A stretch of DNA of 64,000 nucleotides. Origin: Strongylocentrotus purpuratus (lineage: Eukaryota; Echinodermata; Echinoidea; Camarodonta; Strongylocentrotidae). The translations under genes and the position numbers were made by a program. This document shows positions 12,633 to 23,560 of the stretch, in pieces. The DNA lies in contig NW_022145558.1 in NCBI RefSeq assembly GCF_000002235.5, positions 1,176,501-1,240,500 of the forward strand, given 5' to 3'. How positions within the stretch are numbered: position 1 is the first letter of the stretch; every line of letters starts with the position of its first letter. The notes below the pieces were generated by a model. It was not told the origin of the DNA. It saw nothing but the letters and a program-made list of their open reading frames with translations, and ran no database searches.

Positions 12633-13440
12633 ATGCCTCAGGTTAATGCTAATCAATTGAGCCACACTCAGTCTGATGAGAATATTGTTGCAGAGTTGAA
12701 TACGAATGCAACACGTTTTGATTATGTTGAATGACGAGGTTGAAACAACAGCGTACGACTCAAAATATTTTACTGAAAAACAATTTTCTGAACATTTAGA
12801 AAACTGTCCTGTCAATGAAACGTCCTTTTTGCACTTTAATGTGCGTAGCATGAATGCAAATATTGACAGGCTTTCCTTGTGTTTGGACACTTTTCAGGAT
12901 AAGTACCCAATAATTGGAATCACTGAAACTTTGTTTTCTAGTCATCCAACTGCCATGTACGATCTTCCTAGGTATCAACTAGTCACTAATGATCGACAAA
13001 GCAGATCAGGTGGTGGTGTAGCAATGTATATTCCCATTTCATTTGAGTGTCATACAAAAGCAGAATTGTACATTATGAATGATTCATTAGAATCTCTATC
13101 TGTTGAGATTCTAATTCCTGGAGAAAAAAAAACTTAGTGGGAGTAGTCTACAGGCCACCAAATAGTGATGTGAATGAATTTATGGAAGAATTGTCTAACA
13201 CTCTTTCAAGCCCATTATTTAGAAATAAAAAAAACTAATTATTATGGGTGATTTTAATATAAATTTATTTTGTTATGATCGCGATTACTCTGTTTATTAT
13301 TTTGTTGATACTTTGGGTACATTCTCTTTGATTCCTCTGATTAATAAACCAACTAGATTAATAAAAAACTCACAAACCTTCATTGACAATATTTTCACCA
13401 ATTTGCACCCTATTCCCACTGCTGGTATAATAGTGGCCGA
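12633..13440 (+). pseudogene. LINE ORF2 N-terminus: APE-type endonuclease, split and frameshifted
   Basis: Several frames together give an apurinic-type endonuclease: LHFNVRSMN (metal-binding Asn), IIGITETLF (Glu), VGVVYRPPN near 13140, MGDFNINLF (Asp/Asn) at 13244, and NKPTRLIKNSQTFIDNIFTN. Frame changes occur near 12735, 13130 and 13235, two of them in A-runs. The final catalytic SDHFPIF motif is missing here and reappears at about 16425, after a 3-kb insertion. The motif set fits CR1/L2-like LINEs. The copy cannot be active. Confidence 0.85.
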
Positions 13441-13640
13441 TATTATACAAATAACGCACGTCCCAGAGTGCAATAGCGGTGAATGCAGTACGCGCGAGGT
13501 TTCTTTAGATTGGTGCCGCTCTGTGAACGAGCCGCTTGCGGCGAGTTTACAGTGCGAACCATCTGAAGAAACCAAGCGCGTACTGCATTCACGTTACGCA
13601 CAACAGGGTCAAGTGCGTTATTTGTTTTATAAAATAGGCT
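13440..13640. mobile_element. Palindromic MITE-like unit, copy 1
   Basis: About 200 bases, nearly a hairpin. Outer ends ACAAATAACGCAC and GTGCGTTATTTGT are exact inverse complements. Inside, gtgaatgcagtacgcgcg pairs with cgcgtactgcattcac. A second, about 95% similar copy in the same orientation lies at about 15503-15705. The unit sits exactly where the LINE endonuclease is interrupted. Confidence 0.8.
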
Positions 13641-13880
13641 TAGCGACAAATAAGATAAGATTAAGAGTTAGATTCTAAGACCTTGCAGGCTTGCTATACA
13701 GAGTATACTAAAGATCTACTTACCAAAACGTTCACGGGATTTCCACTTGCCTTGAGTAATAAAATCCATAGAACTTGGCAGACAGTGAAACAGCTGAAAT
13801 CATAAAATTGGCATGCCCTGAAATTCCTGGCTGCGATCATTATAAAATCCAAAAGTCAAAACAGGCCAAAAGTCAAAACA
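13640..13880. repeat. Left direct repeat flanking the Crypton-like gene
   Basis: Stretches such as gaccttgcaggctt, aataaaatccata, cagctgaaat and ttataaaatccaaaagtcaa recur in the same order at about 15820-15980, beyond the recombinase. With the MITE copies this gives direct repeats of roughly 440-490 bases on both sides of the coding region, with small indels between them. Confidence 0.7.
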
Positions 13881-13948
13881 GGCAAAACAACGCATTTACA
13901 GTTTGAACGTAGATCATAGATATATATGTACAGTGGAGGTATAGACAA

Positions 13949-15287
13949 TCAGTTATTATAAATATTCACATTGCATCCATGGAAATGGAACACCTTCTGG
14001 ATGCTCTGCTGCTGAATCTGTGAAAAACTGAATTCGACAGATGTAGGAATACTAGGATCGCCGCCGTATGCCACGGTTTCTTGGCTAGAGCTGAATGTAG
14101 AAGTAGAACTAATGATACTAGTAGTAGTAGAAGAAGAAGGAGCAGAAGAAGTTGAAGAAGGAGCAGTAGAACTAGAAGTTGAAGAAGTAGCAGCAGTAGA
14201 AGAAGAAGTGTAAAACTGATCAGGTCCAGAGTAGAGATGATTGGCAAGCATGCCGCTCATCTCCCTCTTTCTCTCGTCGCTTGTCCGACTATAGTGGCGG
14301 AGACTGGTCTCGCTCTTGTGTCCACTTATTGACAATATGTCCCTACCTTGGACACCAGCACTGTCGAGTGTATTGATTGTAGTGGCACGCAGCGAATGGT
14401 TCGTGTAAACTTGGCTACACCCAGCATTACGAGATATTGACTTGAGCTTGTTTCCGATGGTGTTTACTCCAAGTGGGCTATCGCAGTACCAACAAGATCC
14501 ATCCTTAGGAGCTGCTTGTTTGGGTCTTTGCCAGAGCCAGATGCACTTTGCGTTCAGTCTACTGACGTAAGTCTGGAATGCTCTCAAGGGACATGAATTA
14601 CTATTCGGAATATCATACATCCGGCCACTGTTTGACACTTCATCCTGCCCTTCTCTGTTGTTCTTGGTGAGACAGTCTTTCTTCTTCATGTAAGAAAGGC
14701 CACTGTCGACGTCTGTCTCAATCGTGAAATCACCTGGCTTCATCTCACGAATGTTCTCCCTACCACGGTTACAAAAAAGGTCATGATATCGACGAAAACC
14801 TTATTTTGCAACCCTTTCGGTGTTGTCATGTCAAGTTCCTCAGAGTTCTGCATTGTTTGCATGTCCGTTGAGATGATCACGGGTTTATGCTCGACGAAAC
14901 CTTTTCCTTGCTTCTTCAAACTCACCATTACGGCCTTAAACATGCGATTTGATTGAGGAAATTTCACTTTGTCTGTAATATCCCAGTCGGATTCGTCCAT
15001 ATAATGTCGTTGAACTCCGTATCTAAGAGTCTGCATAGTTCTTTTTTGTAACTTGTCCCATCCTCTTTTCGAACCCCGGCGTAAAACTTGGTCAGAAAGG
15101 AATCAAGATCAGACGGAACGTCCAGTCCGGTCTCTAAATTCGTGTTCGAATAGGCTGCAAATCCTAGTAATTTGTCTCTAGCGAATTTCAAACTCTTCTT
15201 TGTGTTGCCACTATCCATCTGGCCCACCAGGTCAGCGAGTTCTACGTCCGTGGGGACATGAAACGACTTATTACCGGTAGTCGCCAT
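13949..15287 (-). pseudogene. Crypton-like tyrosine recombinase, two frameshifts
   Basis: Three overlapping minus-strand frames form one protein from ATG 15287 (MATTGNKSFHVPTDVELADL), with shifts near 15035 and 14750. The middle part has LRYGVQRHY and TPKGLQNKVFVDIMTFF, as in the DUF3504-type core of Crypton recombinases. The last part carries the catalytic set NHSLRATTINTLDSAG (His-x-x-Arg), ISGHKSETSLRHYSR (His and the tyrosine nucleophile). A Ser/Thr-rich tail of about 60 residues follows. I see no reverse transcriptase beside it, which separates it from DIRS/Ngaro elements. The frameshifts mean this copy is dead. Confidence 0.85.
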
Positions 15288-15394
15288 TTTCGCGATTTCA
15301 GCTAGGCCTACAACAAACAAGGGTACGTACGCTTTCAAATTTATGGAAAATTTGTTTTCAAATCTCCCGCTTTAGCGCGCATAGTTAAGTACGC

Positions 15395-15505
15395 GTACGC
15401 TGGAGCTACAATATTAGCTACGCGTAGCCTACAATAATTGCAATGCAACTCGAGGGAGCGCGTACTACACGTACGCGCGCGCACTGGATCTCCATGGTCA
15501 CGTGC
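15395..15505. repeat. GC-rich direct repeat, copy 1
   Basis: About 110 bases beginning ctacaatattagctacgc and ending atctccatggtcacg recur almost unchanged at 16062-16172. The unit is rich in cgcgtacg-type motifs and is far more GC-rich than its surroundings. It abuts the second palindromic MITE copy. Confidence 0.8.
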
Positions 15506-15705
15506 AATATTATACAAATAACGCACGTCCCAGAGTGCAATAGCGGTGAATGCAGTACGCGCGAGGTTTCTTTAGATTGGTGCCGCTCTGTGCAACGAGC
15601 CGCTTGCGGCGAGTTGACAGTGCGAACCATCTGAAGAAACCGAGCGTTTACTGCATTTACGTTTTGCACAACAGGGTCAAGTGCGTTATTTGTTTTATAA
15701 AATAG
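15503..15705. mobile_element. Palindromic MITE-like unit, copy 2
   Basis: Same-orientation copy of the unit at 13440-13640, with the same ACAAATAACGCAC / GTGCGTTATTTGT ends and differing by a handful of substitutions and one-base indels. It lies 5' of the recombinase gene, so the two MITE copies bracket it. Confidence 0.8.
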
Positions 15706-15990
15706 CGACACAAATAGCAAAAACGAAACTTTAGATCTAATAAGTAGAGTCTACGAGAGTTCGATCTAGATCTAGAGTTATGTTGGTTCTACTTCTAGAT
15801 CTACTTCTAATTAGACTAAGACCTTGCAGGCTTACCAAAAAGTCAATGGGATTCATTGCCTTGATTAAAAATAAAATCCATACAGTGGGTCTAGAGACGA
15901 GTCTACATCAGACAGCTGAAATTCCTGGCTTCATTATAAAATCCAAAAGTCAAAACAGGCCTAAATCCAAGGCAAAAGTAAAATAAAAAT
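15705..15990. repeat. Right direct repeat flanking the Crypton-like gene
   Basis: Partner of 13640-13880, sharing gaccttgcaggctt, aataaaatccatac, cagctgaaattcctggct and ttataaaatccaaaagtc in order. Small indels separate the copies, so the flanks are not freshly duplicated. Confidence 0.7.
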
Positions 15991-16061
15991 TTGCTTTTTA
16001 ATAATACCCCGCTGGCCGCTCTAGCTAGCTAGCTACGCGTACGTTGCGCTGGGGATTATGG

Positions 16062-16172
16062 TGGAGCGTACAATATTAGCTACGCGTAGCCTACAATAAT
16101 TGCAATGCAACTCGAGGGAGCGCGTACTACACGTACGCGCGCGCACTGGATCTCCATGGTCACGCGTACGCA
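16062..16172. repeat. GC-rich direct repeat, copy 2
   Basis: Second copy of the unit at 15395-15505, nearly identical. It is preceded by a ctagctagctagctacgcg stretch and followed by a tandemly doubled 118-base unit. Confidence 0.8.
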
Positions 16173-16194
16173 CCGTGCAATATAACTTTTTACT

Positions 16195-16425
16195 GCGCTT
16201 TTTCTGCACTCATTTCTGCAAAATCGTGCTTGCATCAAATTTTTTTCAATGTCATGTGACGCGTTTTGACCAATCACGATGCTTAAAATACTAGAGCCAT
16301 TTTATAAAACTTTTTGTTGCACTCATTTCTGCAAAATCGTGCTTGCATCAAAAATTTGTCAATGTCATGTGACGCGTATTGACCAATCACGATGCTTAAA
16401 ATACTAGAGCCATTTTATAAATCAG
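16195..16425. repeat. Two tandem copies of an about 118-bp unit
   Basis: The unit runs from a ttgcactcatttctgcaaaa-type start to tactagagccattttataaa and occurs twice head-to-tail with few differences. It forms the right edge of the 3-kb insertion; LINE coding sequence resumes directly after the second copy. Confidence 0.85.
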
Positions 16426-17690
16426 ATCATTTCCCTATATTTGCTAGATCATCTTTAGCATTAAGGAGTTCTTGTAATGAATCATGTGATAAGTTAACAC
16501 GGAAATTCACTAAGGGAAATATAGCAAAATTTAAGAGAGGAATTGGAAACTGTTGAATGGAACGAAGTTTTATGTGAGACAGAAGTTAAAAATCTTTTGA
16601 TAAATTCATGGATATAATAGTGTTATTTTATGACAGATGCTTTCCCTTGGTGCAAAGAAGTAAAGCAAGAACATAAAAGAGTACATCGAATGCCATCGGT
16701 CACTAAGTCCTTACTTAGGTCAATAAATAAAAAGTATCGTTTGATTTGTAGATACAAAGGAAAGCAGATTGGTGAAGCCAAGTTAAAGTATACTAACTAT
16801 AGAAATATATTGACTTCTGCTCTGCGCCAAGCAAAGAAAGACTATTATCATTTTCAATTCCAGTCTACGTGTAACAATGTTGAAGGAACATGGAAAGTTA
16901 TTCGAAACGTCTTGAAAACCAATCCTAAACTACAGAGTATTACAAAACTCACCTGGAAGGATGGTCTTATTGAAGACAAGAAACTTATGTGTGAAGCATT
17001 TAATGAATATTTTTCTAACATTGGTGCTGCTCTGTCTAGCTCCATACCTGATATACAGGAAACCTATGGAAATTATCTAGCCAGTCTAAATGAAAAGACT
17101 TTATTTTTTGTTCCTGTAGTGAATTCTGAGGTAATAGATGCTGTTAGTGGCTTGAAAAGGGAAAAGAGCCCTGGATATGATGGTAAAACTAATGATTTGA
17201 TAAAAGATGTAATTTCATTTGTAGTCATACCTCTCACTCACATTTATAACTTGTCTTTAATGCATGGAAGTGTTCCTAAAAATTGAAAATAGCTTAAGTT
17301 GTGCCTATATATAAAAAAGTGAACCTTGTAGAAACGGGTTATTGAAGACCAATTTCTATACTTACTGTCTTTTCTAAGATTTTGGAAAAAACTTGTATAT
17401 ATTAGATTGATACAGTTTTTGAAATCGTGTCAAGTTTTCTCAAATTCTCAGTTTGGTTTTTGCGAGAAACACACAACTTATCATGCTGTTTTATGTCTTT
17501 TAGACAAAATATCTTCGGCACTTGATAAACACCTCCATACAGTTGGTATATTTTTGGATTATTCCAAAGCTTTTGATACGGTAAACCATAAATATTTTGT
17601 TGCGCAAGCTCTCTTATTATTGGGTAAGAGGACTTGCACTCGAATGGTTTAGAAGTTATCTTAGTAACAGACAGTAATTTGTAGTAGTGA
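16416..17690 (+). pseudogene. LINE ORF2 continued: reverse transcriptase fragment
   Basis: The sequence resumes with SDHFPIFARSS, the catalytic end of the endonuclease broken at 13440. An open stretch (16630-17286) leads to the RT domain: REKSPGYDGKTND, then VPIYKK, RPIS, FSNSQFGF and VGIFLDYSKAFDTVNH near 17550. Stops and frameshifts occur near 16555, 17286 and 17345, and the sequence ends near LEWFRSYLSNRQ, before the FADD catalytic box. Features fit a CR1/L2-like LINE. Confidence 0.85.
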
Positions 17691-17785
17691 GCACAATTTT
17701 TTGTTTTTGGTCCTCGAAAATTAAAAAAAATTGCACCCCCCCCCCCTTGAGCGTCAGGGGGGGGGATCCGCCACTGGTCCCCCAC
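17690..17785. mobile_element. Short DNA-transposon remnant inside the LINE
   Basis: A homopolymer-rich insert with a poly-C run, gcgtcagggggggggatcc and a terminus-like gccactgg separates RT sequence from the LINE 3' UTR. Its far end is not clear. Confidence 0.4.
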
Positions 17786-18180
17786 CCCGTGTTGTACATT
17801 ATCCTCTTCTTTACTATTCCATTATCATTATTCTGTTTTCCTTTTTAGTCTACCATATTCTATAAATTAGTGGTAAATCTGATATTATTTATAGTCAGTA
17901 TATGTAACGAGATTAATATTGTGAGTCCCCCTCCCCCTGTATTGTAATCTACTTCTTAAACAAAAAAAAAGTTACTGTAAAGGTGATCTGCGTTTCAACA
18001 AGCTGTGCTTTTTAACAGACCACCTGTTTTCCACATTTGTTAAAGTCTTTATAACTGTTTTATTGTTAATGTTTTTATGCTAGTTGACGATGAACTCGTT
18101 GCTACTGTTCCTGAATGAAATGTTTTTTTATGCAAGTGGAAAGAAATAAAAAAAATCTCGAATCTTGAATCTTGAATTGA
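17786..18180 (+). mobile_element. 3' UTR and 3' end of the interrupted LINE
   Basis: Non-coding sequence containing gaaagaaataaaaaaaatct and ending in the short tandem repeat TCTTGAATCTTGAATTGA. Such microsatellite-like ends, rather than long poly-A, are typical of CR1/L2-type LINEs. This sets the right end of the element begun near 11.3 kb. Confidence 0.7.
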
Positions 18181-18260
18181 CTATGAGATGAGCAATATTA
18201 GGAAGATCCGGGACGAAATCAAATGAAAACAAGTTTGTTATCTCCTTAAAAGTTGTTTAA

Positions 18261-18812
18261 AGGGATAGTTGAGTTCTGTTGCAGTGGGCGCTACACAAAA
18301 TATTTTTGTGTGAGATAATAAAAAACTTTCAAATTTGAAAGAACATAATATTTAAATGACACAATCATCTTTGTTTGATCAAAATCGGTTCAGAGACGGC
18401 TGAAATATAACGATTTCTAATACTTGTGTACCACCACAAAATAGAATTTTGAAAAATTTGAAAAAACCGTTGAAAAAAACGAAATAACGCCTTTTACGTC
18501 GTATTTCAGCCAATGCCGATGTTGTTTTTTGTTGTTGGCATTTTCGTGTTGCTTATACCACCCACAATTAACCGGCTCATGTATTGTTATTTTTAATTAA
18601 ATAATTAATTAACGGTCACCGTGTTTCGTTTAAAGTGGAGATAAATTGGTATGATCGTAATGGCTAAATTTTACACATTTTGGGATCTAAAATTACCTTC
18701 ATAGCAATTGTAGGTTCTAAAAGGGCACTATAAATGTCAAAAATAAGAATAAGAGCAATAACCATGCACTTCGAAGGCATTTGCGGTCTGAAAACAGAAC
18801 TCAACTATCCCT
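18261..18812. mobile_element. TTAA-flanked MITE (552 bp)
   Basis: TTAA lies directly outside both ends (18257-18260 and 18813-18816). The termini AGGGATAGTTGAGTTCTGTT and their inverse match exactly over 20 bases. TTAA target duplications are known for piggyBac and Kolobok families. No transposase is encoded. A related fragment lies at 38416-38545 within gene B's last intron. Confidence 0.85.
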
Positions 18813-18816
18813 TTAA

Positions 18817-20271
18817 GGATGGGAAAATCTAAATATATAAGCTTGTTTCGTGAGAAAACTTCCCTCTCCCTCTTTGGTAAATCATCTGAACACAAGTTGG
18901 GAACATTTTGTTTTTTACTTCCCTTCATTATGAATATTAAAGAGAATATTGATAATATCAGATTTAAGAGGAATATCAAAAAGTTATTTACCAGTTTCTG
19001 AATATCTATATAACATTATATAGCACAGTGGTATATTGGTGAAGCCTCTTGACTCTCATACAAAAGGTTTGTTCCTTGTCAGTGATACTGCTTACATCCT
19101 TGGGTAAGGTGTTTTGCCCACATATTCCCTGTCGACAACCAAATTGTAGTTGCAAGGATGGAGTAATAACAATTGCATGAAGAGCAGTATCAATAATGAT
19201 GTGGCTATACCCTGGCTACATCCGACCAAATGTTCACAGTCAAGTGATAACAATGTTCATACTGTTTCTGGTCATTTATATTGCAAGGTGAGAGTCGGGA
19301 ACAATATAAGGGACTAAACAATAGCGCATATACAAATGTATCAAACGCTATAAATACAGAGTATAAATATTATCATTAAATCGTATTTTTCATGTGATAT
19401 TGACACATCCTATGCTTTACTATAAGAAAAGTAAATACTGTTAAAGAAAATATAAAATCTAGTTTCTTATCTTAAAAAATTGAAATGGATAACAGACAAC
19501 ATTTGTTCTTGTAAACGTTCTCTACTTTTGGTAATTGTACTAAGTTGTGTTGTCTATAGTTCAACTGTGGCCGCGGCAACGAAATTAAAATTCCTCCGTG
19601 TCACGGATCATGGGCATCACAAAACCACGACAATCTGATTCGCCACCAAAGACAAGCATTGCACATCCCCAAACCGCCACAATAACTCCCAAAACATAAC
19701 AGTCAGGAGGCCAATGTCTATGTGCAAGATGTCTGCGATAACGAACACTTTATTCACTAGCCTTGGCTCCAAGCGCACGCAGGCGCGTCACACCTCCCTC
19801 CTTAAAACAGAAAGTTATGGAAGAACTTTCTGGCAACAACATGCATATAGTCACAAAGCATGCTCTGTAAGTTAAACTCTGTAACTCAAACAATAAACAT
19901 AGTTATTAGATACATCTGCATAGTAACAGTAACTGAATACTTTGGCTAGCTCATCGTTGTATGCCTAGTGAATAGTTTTACATAAAAGTACACCTGTTTA
20001 TCGATTAACAATAAAAAACAAGAAGATGGGATTTCAAAGAAGAATGAAGGCCCTCTTTATAGACATGTATTCATTGCACAGCAACACTGGATAACTACCG
20101 CTACAAACTTTCTTTTCTTTTAAAAAGAACAACTGGCAATAAAAAATAAACATCATTGCCACTCAAAACTGAAAACATTGTTCTCTGCCTTTTGATTAGA
20201 CACAAATATGTCGACCTGGATCTGAAATATTTCAAATATGCTTGTAAACCTGTAGGTAATATTATAGTATT
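18817..20271. other. Intergenic, no gene seen; possible SINE relic
   Basis: At 19020-19240 a tRNA-like stretch (tagcacagtggtatattgg, then aaaggtttgttccttg) may be a worn SINE head. About 19560-19800 is more GC-rich (ggccgcggcaac; agcgcacgcaggcgcgtcac) and could be a retroelement end. No coding frame is convincing. Confidence 0.4.
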
Positions 20272-20424
20272 AATGACTGCTTTGAGAGAAATAGTTGTTT
20301 TTATACGCTCAAGGGAAAGTTAGAATTGTGCTATTACCCGAGGCGTGCCGAGGGCAATAGCCCAGTTGTAACCTTCCCGAGAGCGTATAAAAACAATTAT
20401 TTCTCGAATATTAAAGCAGTCATT
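20272..20424. repeat. Foldback palindrome, about 150 bp
   Basis: The left arm (aatgactgctttgagagaa, then ttgtttttatacgctc, then gctattaccc) pairs with the right arm (gggcaatagc, then gagcgtataaaaacaatt, then aaagcagtcatt). The loop is only about 13 bases around gaggcgtgccgag. The arms have diverged, so it is not recent. Confidence 0.85.
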
Positions 20425-20458
20425 TAAACTTTTATATGCCGAAAAAAAAAAATTATGT

Positions 20459-20545
20459 CGAAGATGGGATTCGAACTCTTGCGTACAACAGGTGTTGTAA
20501 CCAAAATCAGCGCCTTAAACCGCTCGGCCAGCGCGCTCTGTCACC
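20459..20545 (-). pseudogene. tRNA-like relic (Leu/Ser-type)
   Basis: Read on the minus strand there is a D-arm and A box GGCCGAGCGGTTTAAGGCG and a B box AGTTCGAATCCCATC. Between them is a long-variable-arm-like hairpin around ACAACACCTGTTGT. The anticodon stem does not close well, and I cannot find a matching acceptor stem. It is more likely a tRNA-derived repeat than a functional tRNA. Confidence 0.45.
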
Positions 20546-21210
20546 ATATATAGCAGTTTTCTCTAATATATACATTAAAATGGATTGAAAACAGCTTCGC
20601 GTGGTCGATGCTTCGCCGCTGCTCGATTAAACGGGCCCTTCTTTTACTTTTGCAATGCATATTGGCACGAACTTAGATCAAGATCTATCGGCAGATGTTT
20701 TTTTTTTTTTTTGAAAGTTTATTTTCGTCTTCATGTCAACAATGCAATATACAATTGTCGGTAAGATCGATCGAGATTCAATTGTATTGAAATTACCGAC
20801 CAATTGTTATGTAATGCATAGTAAATTCATCATTTTTGGTGATAACTTCGCGATGTCGTCATTTAATTTTACCAAACTTGGCAGACAGTTGTCACATGTA
20901 TAGATACAAATATCTACTTAGTTTCATTGACCTAGGTATAGGGTGCGCCATTTTAGATCAAGTTGATATTATTTCGGAATTTATCCGAAAAACAAGATTT
21001 TCAAGTCGGTCAGAGGAAGGATACCTATATATATATATATATTTTTTGTGGGGGGGGGGGCAGGAAAGGGCATATCTTGAAATATCTCAATCCAAAAAAG
21101 GTACTTTAGAGGGCGCTATTTATATCATGCATCAAGGGGCTTCAACTCCGCTTCTGCATTCGTGAAGCCATGGGGACATTTTGGGAGTCAAAAGTTCACA
21201 CTGCTCTCAT
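20546..21210. other. Intergenic, repeats only
   Basis: Contains a poly-T tract at 20700, a (TA)n/poly-G stretch at 21030-21060 and a repeat (aatccaaaaaaggtacttta, then gagggcgctatttatatc) that recurs at 59440-59545 beside gene B. No gene is seen. Confidence 0.5.
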
Positions 21211-23560
21211 GTAGTAGTAGTAGTAGCTGTCTGTCGCGAAGCGACAATGACCGCCTTCATTTTCACTTTACAGCTGTTCTCCATACAGCTCGCTGGCCTG
21301 CAGCAGTTGTCCAAGTCTTGGTTTCAATTTGCCTCCGCTTAAGGTTCCTCTTGATCGTGTCCTTGTAGCGAAGCCGTGGACGACCAATCCCTCTTTCGCC
21401 AGCGGGTAGTTGCGAGAATAGTACTTGCTTTGGTAACCTCTCAGAGGGCATCCTGATGACATGGCCTGTCCATCGTAGGTTCTTCCTGATGAGCAGGTCC
21501 TCCATAGAAGGAAGGTTTGCTCGCTCTAGTACCTCTTTGTTGGTCACCTTGTCCTTCCAACTGATTCTCATGATTGCTCGAAGGTGTCTCATCATGAACG
21601 CGTGAAGTTTCTTTACTTGACTTGTGTAGAGAGTCCAGCTTTCCGCACCGTATAAGAGAGTGGATAGGACGATAGCCCTGTAGATTTTGCACTTCACTCT
21701 TGTTGAGACATGATGGTTGTTCCATAGCCTGGTTCGCAGTCTTCCAAAGGCACTGCTGGCCTTTGACATTCTTTTCACCAGCTCAGAGTCGATGCGTCCG
21801 TCTTTGGATATAGTGCTGCCGAGGTAAGTGAAGTCATCTACCTGGTTTAGGGCTATCCCATCCACTAGGATCTCCTCCTCCTCTCGGTGGTCTGTACCTG
21901 GTTGGAATAGTACTTCAGTCTTTTTGATGTTTATTTGTAGACCGAACTTCTTTGATGCTGATGAAAATACATCTATAACATGTTGCATCTGCTCTGGTGT
22001 ATGAGAAACAAGAGCACTGTCATCTGCAAAGAGGAGTTCCCTCACGAGAATCTGTGTAGACTTCGTCTTAGCTTTGAAGTGTGCGACATTGAATAGGTCG
22101 GCGTCTTGACGTGATTGTATGTAAACGCCTTCCTCAAAGTCCGCAAAGGCCTCCTCCAGCATCGCCGAGAGAAAGATGGAGAACAGCGTAGGGGCCAACA
22201 CACATCCTTGTTTTACACCGTTACTTACAGGGAAGCTATGGGATGTTTCGCCTGCTTCCTTGACTTAAGCCATCATACCCGTATGTAAGGACTCTACCAT
22301 TCCGGTGAACTTCTCGGGACATCCATACTTTCGTAGTAGTTCCCAAAGACCTGTCCTACCAACAGTGTCAAAGGCTTTCGTGAAATCGACAAAAAACACA
22401 TAGAGGGATCGGTTGTGCTCAATGCACTTCTCCTGTAGTTGTCTGAGGCAGAAGATCATATCTACTGTGCTGCGGTTGTTCCTAAATCCGCATTGCGTCT
22501 CCGGCAATATATCTGGTGTGGGTATTCAATCTGTTCAGAAGGATCCTGGCAAAAACTTTCCCTGCTATTGACAATAGCGATATTCCTCTGTAGTTTCCAC
22601 ATTGAGTTCTATCTCCTTTTTTGAAGATGGCGACAATATTAGCATCCTTCCATTCCTGAGGTACGGAGCCTTCTGCCCATGCTTGTTGTATCAGCATTAG
22701 TAAACTGTTGGTTAGTGTGGCTCCTCCGTGCTTCCATATCTCGCTTGGTATCCCATCCACTCCGGGTGCCTTGCCATCACCCAAGGAGGCAATTGCCAGG
22801 TTTAGCTCTTTTCGTGTTGGAATATCATCGAGTGCAGTAACTACAGGTCGCTGGTTGATCCTATCACGCGCTGCAGGCTCGATATCTCCTGGCTGGTTGA
22901 GTAGTGTCTCAAAATGCTGCGACCATCGTTCAAGCACCCTTTTGTTGTCTGAAAAGGTTGTGTTACCGTCCAGGGACTTGAGATGAACTGTACTCCTAGT
23001 CTGGGGGCCCCAGACTTCTTTCAGTCCAGTGTAGAAGGACTTCATGTCATTATTGTCTGCGGAGCGCTGCAGGTCCTCTGCCTTTTTCTCCCACCAGGTG
23101 GTTTTCATTTTCCGTGTGTACCTCTGCAAGTGTCTGCAGGCTTCCTTGTATGCGGTGGTGGTTGACCTGGTGCTTCTAGTCTGTAATACACGTTGGTGTG
23201 TTTCATTCCTTTTCTTCATGAGTATCAGAAGCTCGGAGTCTTCTGGGTCAAACCAGTCCTGGTGTTTTCGCTCTGGTTTACCGAGGGTGTTGCTCGCTGT
23301 GTCATATACTACTTTGCTGAGTGATGCCCAGGTCTGATCAACTGCCATTCCCTCTTGCACTCCCCAAGTCGCCAGAGCTTTCTCCATATCTTGCTCTAGC
23401 TTTAGCCGTTGTGTGTTGACGTGTAGCCGGTCTGTGTTCAGCTTTGCAAGTTTAGTAGCTCCTTGCTTCCTACGCTTTGAACGTAAAGCAAATGCAATCT
23501 TTGATCTTAGTAGCTGGTGATCGGTCAAGCAATTAGCTCCACGCATAGTTCTTGTGCTGT
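21211..23560 (-). mobile_element. RTE-like non-LTR retrotransposon, 5'-truncated, broken RT
   Basis: On the minus strand, 23546-22482 begins at TDHQLLRSKI, the last motif of an endonuclease domain, so the 5' part is lost. RT motifs follow: GDGKAPGVDGIPSEIW, NIVAIFKKGDR, NYRGISLLS, then QCGFRNNRSTVDMIF and FFVDFTKAFDTVGR after a frameshift near 22510. An in-frame TAA near 22268 precedes GVKQGCVLAPTLFSIFLSAM, and the active-site box LLFADDSALV is intact. A C-terminal region with WTGHVIRMPSERLPKQ and a (CTA)n end at 21211-21226 follow. The clade is my inference; related families share these motifs. Confidence 0.85.

Noticed and set aside
13966-14247. Leucine-rich open frame
   Set aside because: It is the other-frame reading of the Ser/Thr-rich tail of the recombinase.
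13949-15287. DIRS/Ngaro-type YR retrotransposon
   Set aside because: No reverse transcriptase or RNase H linked to the recombinase on its strand; the nearby RT reads on the other strand and belongs to the interrupted LINE.
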